From assembly GCF_001663155.1 (NCBI RefSeq), contig NZ_CP015963.1, positions 2,194,001 to 2,258,000 of the forward strand: a DNA stretch of 64,000 bases. Direction: 5' to 3'. This stretch comes from Altererythrobacter ishigakiensis (GTDB lineage: Bacteria > Pseudomonadota > Alphaproteobacteria > Sphingomonadales > Sphingomonadaceae). Shown piece by piece: positions 56,730-64,000 of the stretch. The notes below the pieces were generated by a model. That model did not search any database. It saw nothing but the letters and a program-made list of their open reading frames with translations, and had not been told where the DNA came from. The translations under genes and the position numbers were made by a program. Position 1 is the first letter of the stretch. Each line of letters begins with the position of its first letter.

Positions 56730-57986
56730 ATGGACCATTTCTCTATCATAGACGGCGTACTCCACGCCGAAGACGTGGCTCTGCCAAAGATCGCACAAGC
56801 GATAGGCACGCCAGTTTACGTATACTCGCAAGCTACATTGGAACGACACGCGCGCGTTTTTCGTGAAGCATTGGACGACGTGCCAGACAAGCTGATCGCC
56901 TTTGCGGTCAAGTCGAACCCGAACCTTGCTGTTCTTAAGGTACTTCAGAGTCAGGGCTATGGTGCTGACGTTGTGTCCGTGGGCGAAATGCGCCGGGCAC
57001 TCGCCGCGGGCATTGCACCAGACATGATTGTCTTTTCGGGTGTCGGCAAAACGCGGCGCGAAATGATTGAGGCGCTCGAAGCCGGCATCGGTCAATTCAA
57101 CATCGAGAGCGAAGAAGAAGGCCTCGAACTGGCAGAGATTGCCGAGGGTATGGGGCTGACAGCGGATTGCACGCTTCGGATCAATCCGGACGTTGACGCA
57201 GGAACGCATGACAAGATCTCGACGGGCAAGGCCGATAACAAATTTGGGGTGCCGATTGATCAGGCTGGCCAGATTTTCGGGAGATTGGCAGAACGAAGCG
57301 GCGTAAACCTTCGTGGTGTCGCCGTGCACATCGGCAGCCAGCTTGCCGACATTGCTCCGCTGGAGCGCGCCTTCACGAAATTGGGTGGTTTGGTCAACGC
57401 GCTGCGCGGCGCGGGACACACAATCACCCATGTCGACTTGGGCGGCGGGCTTGGTGTGCCCTACCGCAAGGGCGAAATCCTGCCGAGCCCAGCTGAATAC
57501 GGCGAAATGGTCGCCCGCGTTACCAAAGACTGGGGCGTCAAACTGATATTCGAGCCAGGCCGCGTTATCGCCGGGAATGCCGGCGTGCTGCTGACTGAAG
57601 TCGTCCGGGTGAAGCGCGGGCTCAACAATCCCTTCGTTATTGTCGATGCTGCGATGAATGACCTGGCCCGGCCCGCTTTATATGGTGCCTACCACCATTT
57701 CGAAGCGGTCAGGCCAAGCGGTGAGAGCATGACAGCGAACATCGTTGGACCGATCTGTGAGACCGGCGACACCTTTGCCATGGGCCGCGAATGTGACAAG
57801 GTTGAAGGAGGCGACCTGGCTGTCTTCCGTACCGCAGGGGCCTATGGTGCGACCATGGCCAGCTCTTACAATTCTCGAGGATTTGTGGCCGAAGTATTGG
57901 TCGACAAAGACCAATTCGCAGTTGTGGCAGAGCGCGTTGACCCCGATTCATTCATCGATGCAGAGCGTGTGCCGGGCTGGCTATAA
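56730..57986 (+). CDS. lysA: Diaminopimelate decarboxylase
   Basis: The last step of lysine synthesis: decarboxylation of meso-diaminopimelate. A PLP alanine-racemase-fold enzyme of 418 residues. The PLP lysine is in FAVKSNPNLAVLK; VAVHIGSQL, DLGGGLGVPY, EPGRVIAGNAGVLL and GPICETGDTFA are conserved. It lies 18 bases after the lipoprotein and directly abuts the siroheme-synthase-like gene. Confidence 0.97.
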   Translation: MDHFSIIDGVLHAEDVALPKIAQAIGTPVYVYSQATLERHARVFREALDDVPDKLIAFAVKSNPNLAVLKVLQSQGYGADVVSVGEMRRALAAGIAPDMIVFSGVGKTRREMIEALEAGIGQFNIESEEEGLELAEIAEGMGLTADCTLRINPDVDAGTHDKISTGKADNKFGVPIDQAGQIFGRLAERSGVNLRGVAVHIGSQLADIAPLERAFTKLGGLVNALRGAGHTITHVDLGGGLGVPYRKGEILPSPAEYGEMVARVTKDWGVKLIFEPGRVIAGNAGVLLTEVVRVKRGLNNPFVIVDAAMNDLARPALYGAYHHFEAVRPSGESMTANIVGPICETGDTFAMGRECDKVEGGDLAVFRTAGAYGATMASSYNSRGFVAEVLVDKDQFAVVAERVDPDSFIDAERVPGWL

Positions 57987-58784
57987 ATGATAAATTCGCT
58001 TCCACTATTCCATCGGATAAAAGGCCAGAAGGTTTTGGTATTGGGAGATGGAAATGCTGCGGAGCCCAAAAAGCGGCTCGTTCAGAGAGCCGGCGGCATA
58101 ATTGAAGACGACATGCAGCGCGCAATCGACGAAGGATTGAGATTGGCTTTCGTTGCCTATGATGATCCGAGCGCGTGCAAAAATGCGGCGATCAATCTGC
58201 GTTGTGCCGGCATGTTAGTGAACGTGGTCGACATGCCTGACCTATGCGACTTTATCACTCCCAGTATTCTCGATCGCGATCCGGTTCTGATTGCTGTTGG
58301 AACGGGTGGAGCATCAGCGGGGCTCGCCAAACATGTGCGACTACGGCTCGAACGGATCTTGCCGCAGTCACTTGGTAGGCTGGCCAAGGCCCTGTTCAAC
58401 GCACGTGAGAGGCTGCGCGAAAAATTTCCGGAAGGCGCAGAAAGGCGGCGAGCGATCGATGACGCATTGTGCGAAGGAGGCGCGCTCGACCCTTTCGAGA
58501 CCGGCAGCGCGGACAGGGTTGAGAAGTGGCTGAGCGATAAACTTGACGACAATACCAAGCTTGTCGAGCACATCACGCTTACAAGCACAGACCCTGAGGA
58601 TTTGACGCTGCGCCAGGCACGGCTGCTGGGTGTTGCGGACGTGATCGTGCTTGTCGGCGACATACCTGTCCCCATCCTTGCTCGCGCGCGTGCCGACGCA
58701 AAGCAAATAGATGCTGCCTCCTTCACGAGCCCCGAACCGGGAACAAAGGTCGTCAGATTGATCGCAGTCAATCCTGCTACCTAA
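57987..58784 (+). CDS. Siroheme synthase-like protein with degenerate C-terminal methylase remnant
   Basis: A 265-residue relative of CysG. Residues 1-~115 match the precorrin-2 dehydrogenase/ferrochelatase (Met8-like) domain, with NVVDMPDLCDFITPSILDRDPVLIAVGTGGAS strongly conserved in style. Residues ~115-190 match the CysG dimerisation domain. The end (ITLTSTDPEDLTLRQARLLG...) aligns with the start of the SAM uroporphyrinogen methylase domain, but GxGPGD is lost and the domain stops after ~50 residues. The Rossmann glycines are also altered (LGDGNAAEPK). It starts right after the lysA stop. Confidence 0.8.
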   Translation: MINSLPLFHRIKGQKVLVLGDGNAAEPKKRLVQRAGGIIEDDMQRAIDEGLRLAFVAYDDPSACKNAAINLRCAGMLVNVVDMPDLCDFITPSILDRDPVLIAVGTGGASAGLAKHVRLRLERILPQSLGRLAKALFNARERLREKFPEGAERRRAIDDALCEGGALDPFETGSADRVEKWLSDKLDDNTKLVEHITLTSTDPEDLTLRQARLLGVADVIVLVGDIPVPILARARADAKQIDAASFTSPEPGTKVVRLIAVNPAT

Positions 58785-58914
58785 GCGACCGGAGGCCGCC
58801 CTCTTGCCGCGAAACAGCCGATCATGACATCTGGCGCACAAACACTCAGCGAAGCGAAAAGATTATTCGCTCCAGAATTGAACCATTTCGCCTTTTGAGC
58901 GGACTATTCATTCA

Positions 58915-59490
58915 ATGACACGAAAATGCTCCTTGGCCGCCGAAACGTCCGCTGGACTCTATGACCAGCTGCTCGTTACTTTGGCGAAGAACGGAGATCG
59001 GAAGGCAGCCGATTTGCTGGTGCGCCGTTGGCACCCGCGCCTGGTGCGCACGGCCAGGCGATACACTGGAGATGCCGGGCTTGCAGAGCAGCTCGCGCAG
59101 GAGTGTTGGATCGGCATCTTGCGTGGTCTGTTTGGACTACGCGATCCGTCAAGATTCGCCCCATGGGCTTTCACAATCATGCGAAAGAAAGGGGCGGATA
59201 TGATCCGGACATCGATTCTGGAGGCAGAGCGGCACCATGAACCAATGGACAGCTCTCAAGCCGCCCAACAGGAGGATCGCGTGGCCATTGCGCAAGCATT
59301 TGCTGCATTGCCGACAGATCAACGACTGGCTGCGCATCTACACTTTGTCGAAGGGCTGACGCTAAACGAGATCGCCGCAGTTCAAGGCGTACCGCCAGGC
59401 ACCGCCAAGACCCGTATCTTCCACGCCCGCCGCAAGCTGAAAGCAGCGCTAGGCGAGCAAGCGGGCACACCAACTAGTAAGGAGACCTGA
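58915..59490 (+). CDS. ECF-type RNA polymerase sigma factor
   Basis: A 191-residue sigma factor. Region 2 spans about 20-95 (LLVRRWHPRLVRTARRYTGDAGLAEQLAQECWI...FAPWAFTIMRKKGADMIR). Region 4 has LPTDQRLAAHLHFVEGLTLNEIAAVQGVPPGTAKTRIFHARRKL. The downstream membrane gene starts 1 base after its stop and may regulate it. Target promoters are unknown. Confidence 0.92.
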   Translation: MTRKCSLAAETSAGLYDQLLVTLAKNGDRKAADLLVRRWHPRLVRTARRYTGDAGLAEQLAQECWIGILRGLFGLRDPSRFAPWAFTIMRKKGADMIRTSILEAERHHEPMDSSQAAQQEDRVAIAQAFAALPTDQRLAAHLHFVEGLTLNEIAAVQGVPPGTAKTRIFHARRKLKAALGEQAGTPTSKET

Positions 59491-59491
59491 T

Positions 59492-59866
59492 ATGAGCACC
59501 ATAGATGAACGCATCAGCGGCGCACTGAGCGAAGACGACCGCGCTTTTCTAGCGTCGCTGGACGAAGAGCGCGGACTTTTTACGCAGATTGGCGATACAT
59601 TGACTGGTCCACTGGGTGGATGGTCAAAGCTGATTTTCGTGATTGCCATCGTCGTTGGATTGACGATGGTCTATGCAGCCTATCGGTTCTTCACATCGCC
59701 CGGCGGGGAGGATCTGCTGTTCTGGGGCCTAGTCTCCCTCGGTGCCTTGATGATGCAGGGATTTATCAAGGAATGGTTTTATAACCGAATGAATATGATC
59801 GCCGTGCTGCGCGAGCTAAAGCGCCTGCAAGTTCAGGTCGCTATGTTAAGAGAAGTCGCCGACTAA
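59492..59866 (+). CDS. DUF6768-like membrane protein, sigma factor partner
   Basis: A 124-residue protein with a charged N-terminus (MSTIDERISGALSEDDRAFL), two transmembrane helices (about 46-67 and 77-93) and a C-terminal helix likely to form a coiled coil (LRELKRLQVQVAMLREV). It resembles DUF6768 proteins found beside ECF sigma genes. An anti-sigma or sensor role is inference; no ZAS zinc motif is present. AAGGAGA lies 6 bases before the ATG. Confidence 0.8.
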   Translation: MSTIDERISGALSEDDRAFLASLDEERGLFTQIGDTLTGPLGGWSKLIFVIAIVVGLTMVYAAYRFFTSPGGEDLLFWGLVSLGALMMQGFIKEWFYNRMNMIAVLRELKRLQVQVAMLREVAD

Positions 59867-59891
59867 TTGAACGGACGCAGAATCTGAAGAA

Positions 59892-59939
59892 ATCCCCGCT
59901 CTATCGACCTGTTTACTGATAAGACAAACTGGCGGGGAT
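59892..59939. repeat. Inverted repeat between convergent genes
   Basis: ATCCCCGC (59892-59899) and GCGGGGAT (59932-59939), perfect 8-bp arms with a 32-base spacer, lie between the membrane protein stop and the purA stop. There is no T-run, so the role is uncertain. Confidence 0.3.
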
Positions 59940-59977
59940 GGGCGCGAGGCGAGCTAGGCGAGTGGGATGATCAGCGG

Positions 59978-61267
59978 TCAATCGATAAATGGGTCGCGCA
60001 CCAGGATCGTGTCATCACGTTCGGGGCTAGTTGATACCAACGCCACCGGCGTTTCGATCAGTTCCTGCACTCGCTGGATGTACTTGATCGCATTGGCGGG
60101 CAAGTCCGCCCAACTGCGCGCTCCGGCGGTACTTTCACTCCACCCTTCGAGCTCTTCATAGATTGGTTCAACTGAAGCCTGATCGCCCGCGTGGCTGGGA
60201 AAGTAATCAAGCACATTGTTGTTGAGGCGATAGCCGGTGCAGATTTTGATTGTCTCCAGACCGTCCAGAACATCAACCTTGGTAAGAGCAATTCCGGTCA
60301 CGCCGCTGATTGCGCAGCTTTGGCGTACCAGTACGGCATCGAACCAGCCGCAACGACGCTGACGCCCGGTTACGGTGCCAAATTCATGTCCACGCTCACC
60401 CAGCCGCTGCCCAACATCGTCATCAAGCTCTGTCGGGAACGGGCCACTACCCACCCTTGTGGTGTAAGCCTTGACGATCCCGAGAACAAATCCTGCACTG
60501 CCCGGCCCCAGACCTGAACCAGAGGCTGCTGTACCGCTCACCGTGTTCGAGCTAGTGACGAAGGGATAAGTGCCATGATCTACATCAAGCAGCACGCCTT
60601 GCGCACCTTCGAACAGAATCTTTGCGCCAGCCTTGCGTACTTTCTTTAGGCGCTTCCACACCGGCTGCGCGAATTTCATGACGAACGGCGCGATCTCTTT
60701 CAAGTCGTCAAGTAAACGTTGACGGTCGACAGGCGGCTGATCGAATCCCGCGCGCAAAGCGTCATGATGGGCGCATAGTCGGTCGAGCTGCGCTTCGAGA
60801 CTGTCCAGGTGCGCAAGGTCACAAACGCGGATTGCACGGCGCCCAACCTTGTCTTCATAGGCCGGCCCTATTCCACGCCCGGTGGTGCCGATCTTGCCCG
60901 AACCAGCCGCTGCCTCACGCAAGCCATCGAGGTCGCGGTGGATCGGCAGGATCAACGGGCAATTGTCCGCAATAGCCAAGTTGTTATCGTTAATAGTGAC
61001 ACCCTGGCCTTCAAGCTTGGTCACTTCATCACGAAGCGCCCATGGATCAAGCACTACGCCATTGCCAATCATGCTAAGAGTGCCGGATACGATACCGGAT
61101 GGCAGAAGGCTGAGCTTATAAGTCGTACCATCGACCACCAGTGTATGGCCCGCATTATGGCCGCCTTGAAACCGGACCACAGCGTCCGCGCGGCTGGCGA
61201 GCCAATCAACTATCTTGCCCTTCCCCTCATCGCCCCACTGGGCACCAATCACAGTTACATTGGCCAT
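59978..61267 (-). CDS. purA: Adenylosuccinate synthetase
   Basis: It makes adenylosuccinate from IMP, aspartate and GTP in AMP synthesis. The protein has 429 residues. [57 protein letters not shown] and [10 protein letters not shown] are all conserved. It follows hisZ in the same direction after a 194-bp gap that may hold its own promoter. Confidence 0.97.
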   Translation of the reverse strand: MANVTVIGAQWGDEGKGKIVDWLASRADAVVRFQGGHNAGHTLVVDGTTYKLSLLPSGIVSGTLSMIGNGVVLDPWALRDEVTKLEGQGVTINDNNLAIADNCPLILPIHRDLDGLREAAAGSGKIGTTGRGIGPAYEDKVGRRAIRVCDLAHLDSLEAQLDRLCAHHDALRAGFDQPPVDRQRLLDDLKEIAPFVMKFAQPVWKRLKKVRKAGAKILFEGAQGVLLDVDHGTYPFVTSSNTVSGTAASGSGLGPGSAGFVLGIVKAYTTRVGSGPFPTELDDDVGQRLGERGHEFGTVTGRQRRCGWFDAVLVRQSCAISGVTGIALTKVDVLDGLETIKICTGYRLNNNVLDYFPSHAGDQASVEPIYEELEGWSESTAGARSWADLPANAIKYIQRVQELIETPVALVSTSPERDDTILVRDPFID

Positions 61268-61461
61268 ATTTGCGCGTCCTCACCTGCCAAGGTGATCCTC
61301 GCAGTCCTTCGACAGGACTCGACTACGGGATTGTAATGAAGGAACCGAAAGAGGTCCCGAATGCGCTGCGCGCGATAAAGTGGTGACCACTCCAAAGTCA
61401 AGCACTCGAATCCTTCCTATCTGCGGTTGCTTCGCAAAACCCGGCGGAACTGTCTGCAGCT

Positions 61462-62568
61462 CTAGAGTTCAGAAAGCTCGCTGCCGTTCAAGCAGTAGGT
61501 ACAGCCAAGCGCTAAGGCGTCCTCGCCATCGCCGATTTGGGCGATAGTCCGATAGCCCTTGGCGCGAAGCTGCACCGCCTTGGATTTGTCATACCCCTCG
61601 GCAAGGTAAACCAAAGGTCTGGGTTCAAGCGAACTGGTCGCCTCTGCCAGCTGATCGGCATAGATCGTGAATCCGGTCGCAGCTTCGGCGCTTCCCCCAA
61701 TATTGTAAGTGCCGCCGCGACCCAATGAGCCACGAATGCCATCAGCATATAACGTGAATCCAAACCAGCTCTGGTATTCGAAGCCGTGCCGCTCGGTTGG
61801 GTCCAGTGTGACCCGCGCAGTATCGCCGACCAGGGCAGCAATCGCCTCCAGCCCTGTTATCCGGCTGGCCAGAGCGCCTCCGGCATCAATCGCGCGCAGT
61901 TTTTCCAGTGCTTCAACCAATGGTCCGGTAGCATAGAGGAGCGGCAGATACGCTTCGGCGCCCGCGGCGCGAAGACCGCCAGCATCCTTCATATCAAGTT
62001 CGCGACGGACATCATCAACTTGCTCCGGCGAGAGCGGTAGAGCGCTCTCTGACAGCGTGTCTACCAGATCGGGCAGCGTGAAATCGACAGAGATACCGGT
62101 CAATCCTGCAGCGGCTAGCGCTTCAATAGCAAGCACCACGATTTCCCCGGCTGCAGCCACGGTGTCCGCGCCAATCAATTCCGCCCCCAACTGTATGCGT
62201 TGGCGGGCAGGCGCAAGCTGGTCTGCCTTTATCAAAGCCGTTTCACCGCAATAGGCAAGCCGCAAAGGCCGCGGCGCACCTGCCATGCTCGTAGCCGCAA
62301 TTCGGCCAATCTGCGGAGTTATATCGCAGCGCAGCGCGAGTGTGCGGAGGCTCACTGGATCAACAAAGCGGAACATCCTCCGCGGTTGAACGCCATCCAT
62401 GCGTCCAGCGAGTGACCTTTCAAATTCAACCATGGGAGGCCGGACGCGATCATAGCCATGACCGGTGAGCACATCCAAAGATGCGCGCATCGCGCGAGTG
62501 ATCGCTTCCGCCTCTTGTGGCAGCTTATCCTCTAGGCCCTCAGGCAGCAGATCGTCTGGATTCGTCAT
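61462..62568 (-). CDS. hisZ: ATP phosphoribosyltransferase regulatory subunit HisZ
   Basis: A paralogue of histidyl-tRNA synthetase that forms a complex with short-form HisG and makes it active in histidine synthesis. The protein has 368 residues: a class II synthetase fold without the anticodon-binding domain. It has RPPMVEFERSLAG, FRFVDPVSLRTLALRCDITPQIGRIAA and GRGGTYNIGG. Its presence implies a short HisG elsewhere. It starts 28 bases downstream of serA. Confidence 0.93.
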   Translation of the reverse strand: MTNPDDLLPEGLEDKLPQEAEAITRAMRASLDVLTGHGYDRVRPPMVEFERSLAGRMDGVQPRRMFRFVDPVSLRTLALRCDITPQIGRIAATSMAGAPRPLRLAYCGETALIKADQLAPARQRIQLGAELIGADTVAAAGEIVVLAIEALAAAGLTGISVDFTLPDLVDTLSESALPLSPEQVDDVRRELDMKDAGGLRAAGAEAYLPLLYATGPLVEALEKLRAIDAGGALASRITGLEAIAALVGDTARVTLDPTERHGFEYQSWFGFTLYADGIRGSLGRGGTYNIGGSAEAATGFTIYADQLAEATSSLEPRPLVYLAEGYDKSKAVQLRAKGYRTIAQIGDGEDALALGCTYCLNGSELSEL

Positions 62569-62596
62569 GACAAGCGGGCGCTTGCCCGATCCACCG

Positions 62597-64000
62597 TCAG
62601 AATTCCAGCGCTTTGACCAATTTGACGCCTTCGATCTCGCTCGCTTGCGCTATGACATCTTCGGGAATGGCATCATCAAGGCTGAGCAGAAGTACGGCTT
62701 CTCCGCCTGCGGCACGTCTACCCAGATTGAATGTGCCGATATTGATACCGTGCGAACCAAGCAGCGTTCCGATACGACCAATAAAGCCCGGCTTATCATC
62801 GTTGACGACATAGAGCATGTGGCCTTCAAGCTCTGCCTCGATACCAATACCGAAGATCTCAACCAGGCGCGGAGCGTCGTTGCCAAACAGCGTGCCCGCC
62901 ACCGATCGTGGCCCATCAGTTGTCTGCACAGTTACACGGATCAGGGTGTTGAATGCCCCTTCACGCGATTGACGCACTTCACTGACTTCCAGCCCGCGCT
63001 CCTTCGCCAGGTACGGCGCATTGACCATGTTCACCGTATCAGAATAGCGGCGCATGAAACCTGCCAGAACGGCCCCGGTTATCGGTTTTCCATTCAGCTC
63101 AGCAGCCGCGCCTTCGCGCTCGATGCTGATCTTCTCCAGATTGCCGTGCGCCAATTGGCCCACCAGCGAGCCCAGTTTTTCGGCAAGGCCCATATAGGGC
63201 TTCAGCTTCGGTGCTTCTTCCGCACTGAGCGAGGGCATGTTCAGCGCATTGGTAACGCCCCCGTTGACCAGATAATCGCTCATTTGCTCCGCGACCTGAA
63301 GAGCCACATTGACCTGCGCTTCAGTCGTGGATGCGCCCAGATGCGGCGTACAGATGAAGTTCGGAGCGCCGAACAAAGGATTTTCCTTGGCAGGCTCTTC
63401 TGCGAACACGTCAAGCGCAGCCGCCGCTACCTGCCCGCTCTCGAGGCAATCCTTGAGCGCGATTTCATCGATCAGGCCGCCGCGTGCACAATTGACAATG
63501 CGAATGCCCGGTTTAGCATTTTCCAGCCGCTCGCGGCTCAGGATATTGCGCGTTTGGTCGGTCAGAGGCGTATGCAAGCTGACGAAATCGGCTCGGCTCA
63601 GCAGGGTATCGAGATCAACCTTTTCAATACCAAGCTCAATCGACCGCTCTTCTGTCAGGAACGGGTCGTAGGCAATAACCTTCATCTTCAGACCTTGCGC
63701 ACGGCTCGCGACAATTGAGCCGATGTTCCCTGCACCAATAAGACCCAGCGTCTTACCGGTGACTTCAACACCCATGAAATCTTTCTTCGGCCATTCTCCG
63801 GCTTGCGTGCGGGTGTTGGCAGCGGGGATTTGGCGAGCAAGCGCCATGATCATAGCGATGGCATGCTCTGCAGTAGTGATCGAGTTGCCGAATGGCGTGT
63901 TCATCACGACTACGCCCTTGCCCGAAGCATAAGGGATATCGACATTGTCGACACCGATCCCGGCACGGCCAATCACCTTGAGATTGGTCGCCGCATCGAG
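62597..64000 (-). CDS. serA: D-3-phosphoglycerate dehydrogenase, 5' end outside window
   Basis: The first step of serine synthesis. 467 residues are visible and the frame stays open to the right edge, so about 60 N-terminal residues are missing against the usual ~527. The NAD motif is LIGAGNIGS, catalytic Arg is in NCARGGLIDE, catalytic His in HLGASTTEAQ, then an intervening ASB-type domain and a C-terminal ACT domain (YVVNDDKPGFIGRIGTLLGS). It is probably the first gene before hisZ and purA. Confidence 0.96.
   Translation of the reverse strand, partial: LDAATNLKVIGRAGIGVDNVDIPYASGKGVVVMNTPFGNSITTAEHAIAMIMALARQIPAANTRTQAGEWPKKDFMGVEVTGKTLGLIGAGNIGSIVASRAQGLKMKVIAYDPFLTEERSIELGIEKVDLDTLLSRADFVSLHTPLTDQTRNILSRERLENAKPGIRIVNCARGGLIDEIALKDCLESGQVAAAALDVFAEEPAKENPLFGAPNFICTPHLGASTTEAQVNVALQVAEQMSDYLVNGGVTNALNMPSLSAEEAPKLKPYMGLAEKLGSLVGQLAHGNLEKISIEREGAAAELNGKPITGAVLAGFMRRYSDTVNMVNAPYLAKERGLEVSEVRQSREGAFNTLIRVTVQTTDGPRSVAGTLFGNDAPRLVEIFGIGIEAELEGHMLYVVNDDKPGFIGRIGTLLGSHGINIGTFNLGRRAAGGEAVLLLSLDDAIPEDVIAQASEIEGVKLVKALEF

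Noticed and set aside
62465..63718. 417-residue open frame on the plus strand
   Set aside because: It lies wholly antisense to serA, whose motifs are clear; no recognisable domain.

Overview
The window looks like chromosomal DNA of an alphaproteobacterium, most likely from the order Sphingomonadales near Erythrobacter/Altererythrobacter. This is inferred from gene content and synteny, not from a database search. The supporting content is: a CcrM-type GANTC methyltransferase with a CtrA-like promoter site; the order pckA | chvI-chvG-hprK-rapZ-EIIA-HPr; a split pntAA/pntAB/pntB transhydrogenase headed by a 40-residue aa3-oxidase subunit IV; a PPi-type phosphofructokinase; and serA-hisZ-purA. 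Genes are dense and often translationally coupled (ATGA/GTGA overlaps). No gene-free stretch exceeds 300 bases. I saw no insertion sequence, prophage, CRISPR array or rRNA. There is one tRNA gene.

Layout. 0.1-1.7 kb: cpaF, the ATPase of a Tad pilus. 1.7-10.4 kb: transporters and small metabolic genes, including a BASS transporter coupled to an ABA4-like membrane protein, an acyl-CoA synthetase, dGTPase and an alpha/beta hydrolase. 10.4-13.8 kb: the cytochrome oxidase IV / transhydrogenase operon, interrupted by an unknown secreted protein. 14.1-15.5 kb: a divergent NtrC-like response regulator, with a 17-bp palindrome in the shared intergenic region. 15.5-19.2 kb: PhoD-like phosphatase, folP and ccrM. 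The ccrM promoter carries six GANTC sites, a perfect DnaA box and a CtrA-like box. 19.2-25.7 kb: cation antiporter, rnhB, a lipoprotein sugar dehydrogenase, the coupled run GNAT / DUF1285 / Nudix / cca, and a duplicated-domain secreted protein.

25.7-34.2 kb: parC, a copper-type P-ATPase, PPi-phosphofructokinase, a 2Fe-2S ferredoxin and two tandem cysteine desulfurases. 34.3-40.7 kb: hydrolase, tonB with an operator-like palindrome over its -10, a Tat-exported DUF885 metallopeptidase candidate, and the threonine degradation pair kbl-tdh. 40.8-47.1 kb: pckA with a strong terminator, then the divergent two-component/PTS regulatory block. 47.1-54.3 kb: rRNA/tRNA methyltransferase, rmuC, def, recR, fmt-truA, an MDR dehydrogenase and asparaginase. 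54.4 kb: tRNA-Val. 54.5-58.8 kb: tlpA divergent from and overlapping argH, then lptM-like, lysA and a shortened siroheme-synthase-like gene. 58.9-59.9 kb: an ECF sigma factor with a membrane partner. 60.0-64.0 kb: purA, hisZ and serA, with serA running off the right edge.

Most of the window is ordinary core metabolism and regulation. I do not see a clear new defence or secretion system. The items most worth following up are the ccrM control region, the palindrome-bearing intergenic regions at 13.97 kb and 35.1 kb, the extra gene inside the pnt operon, a threonine dehydrogenase that has lost all structural-zinc cysteines, and the truncated siroheme-synthase homologue.
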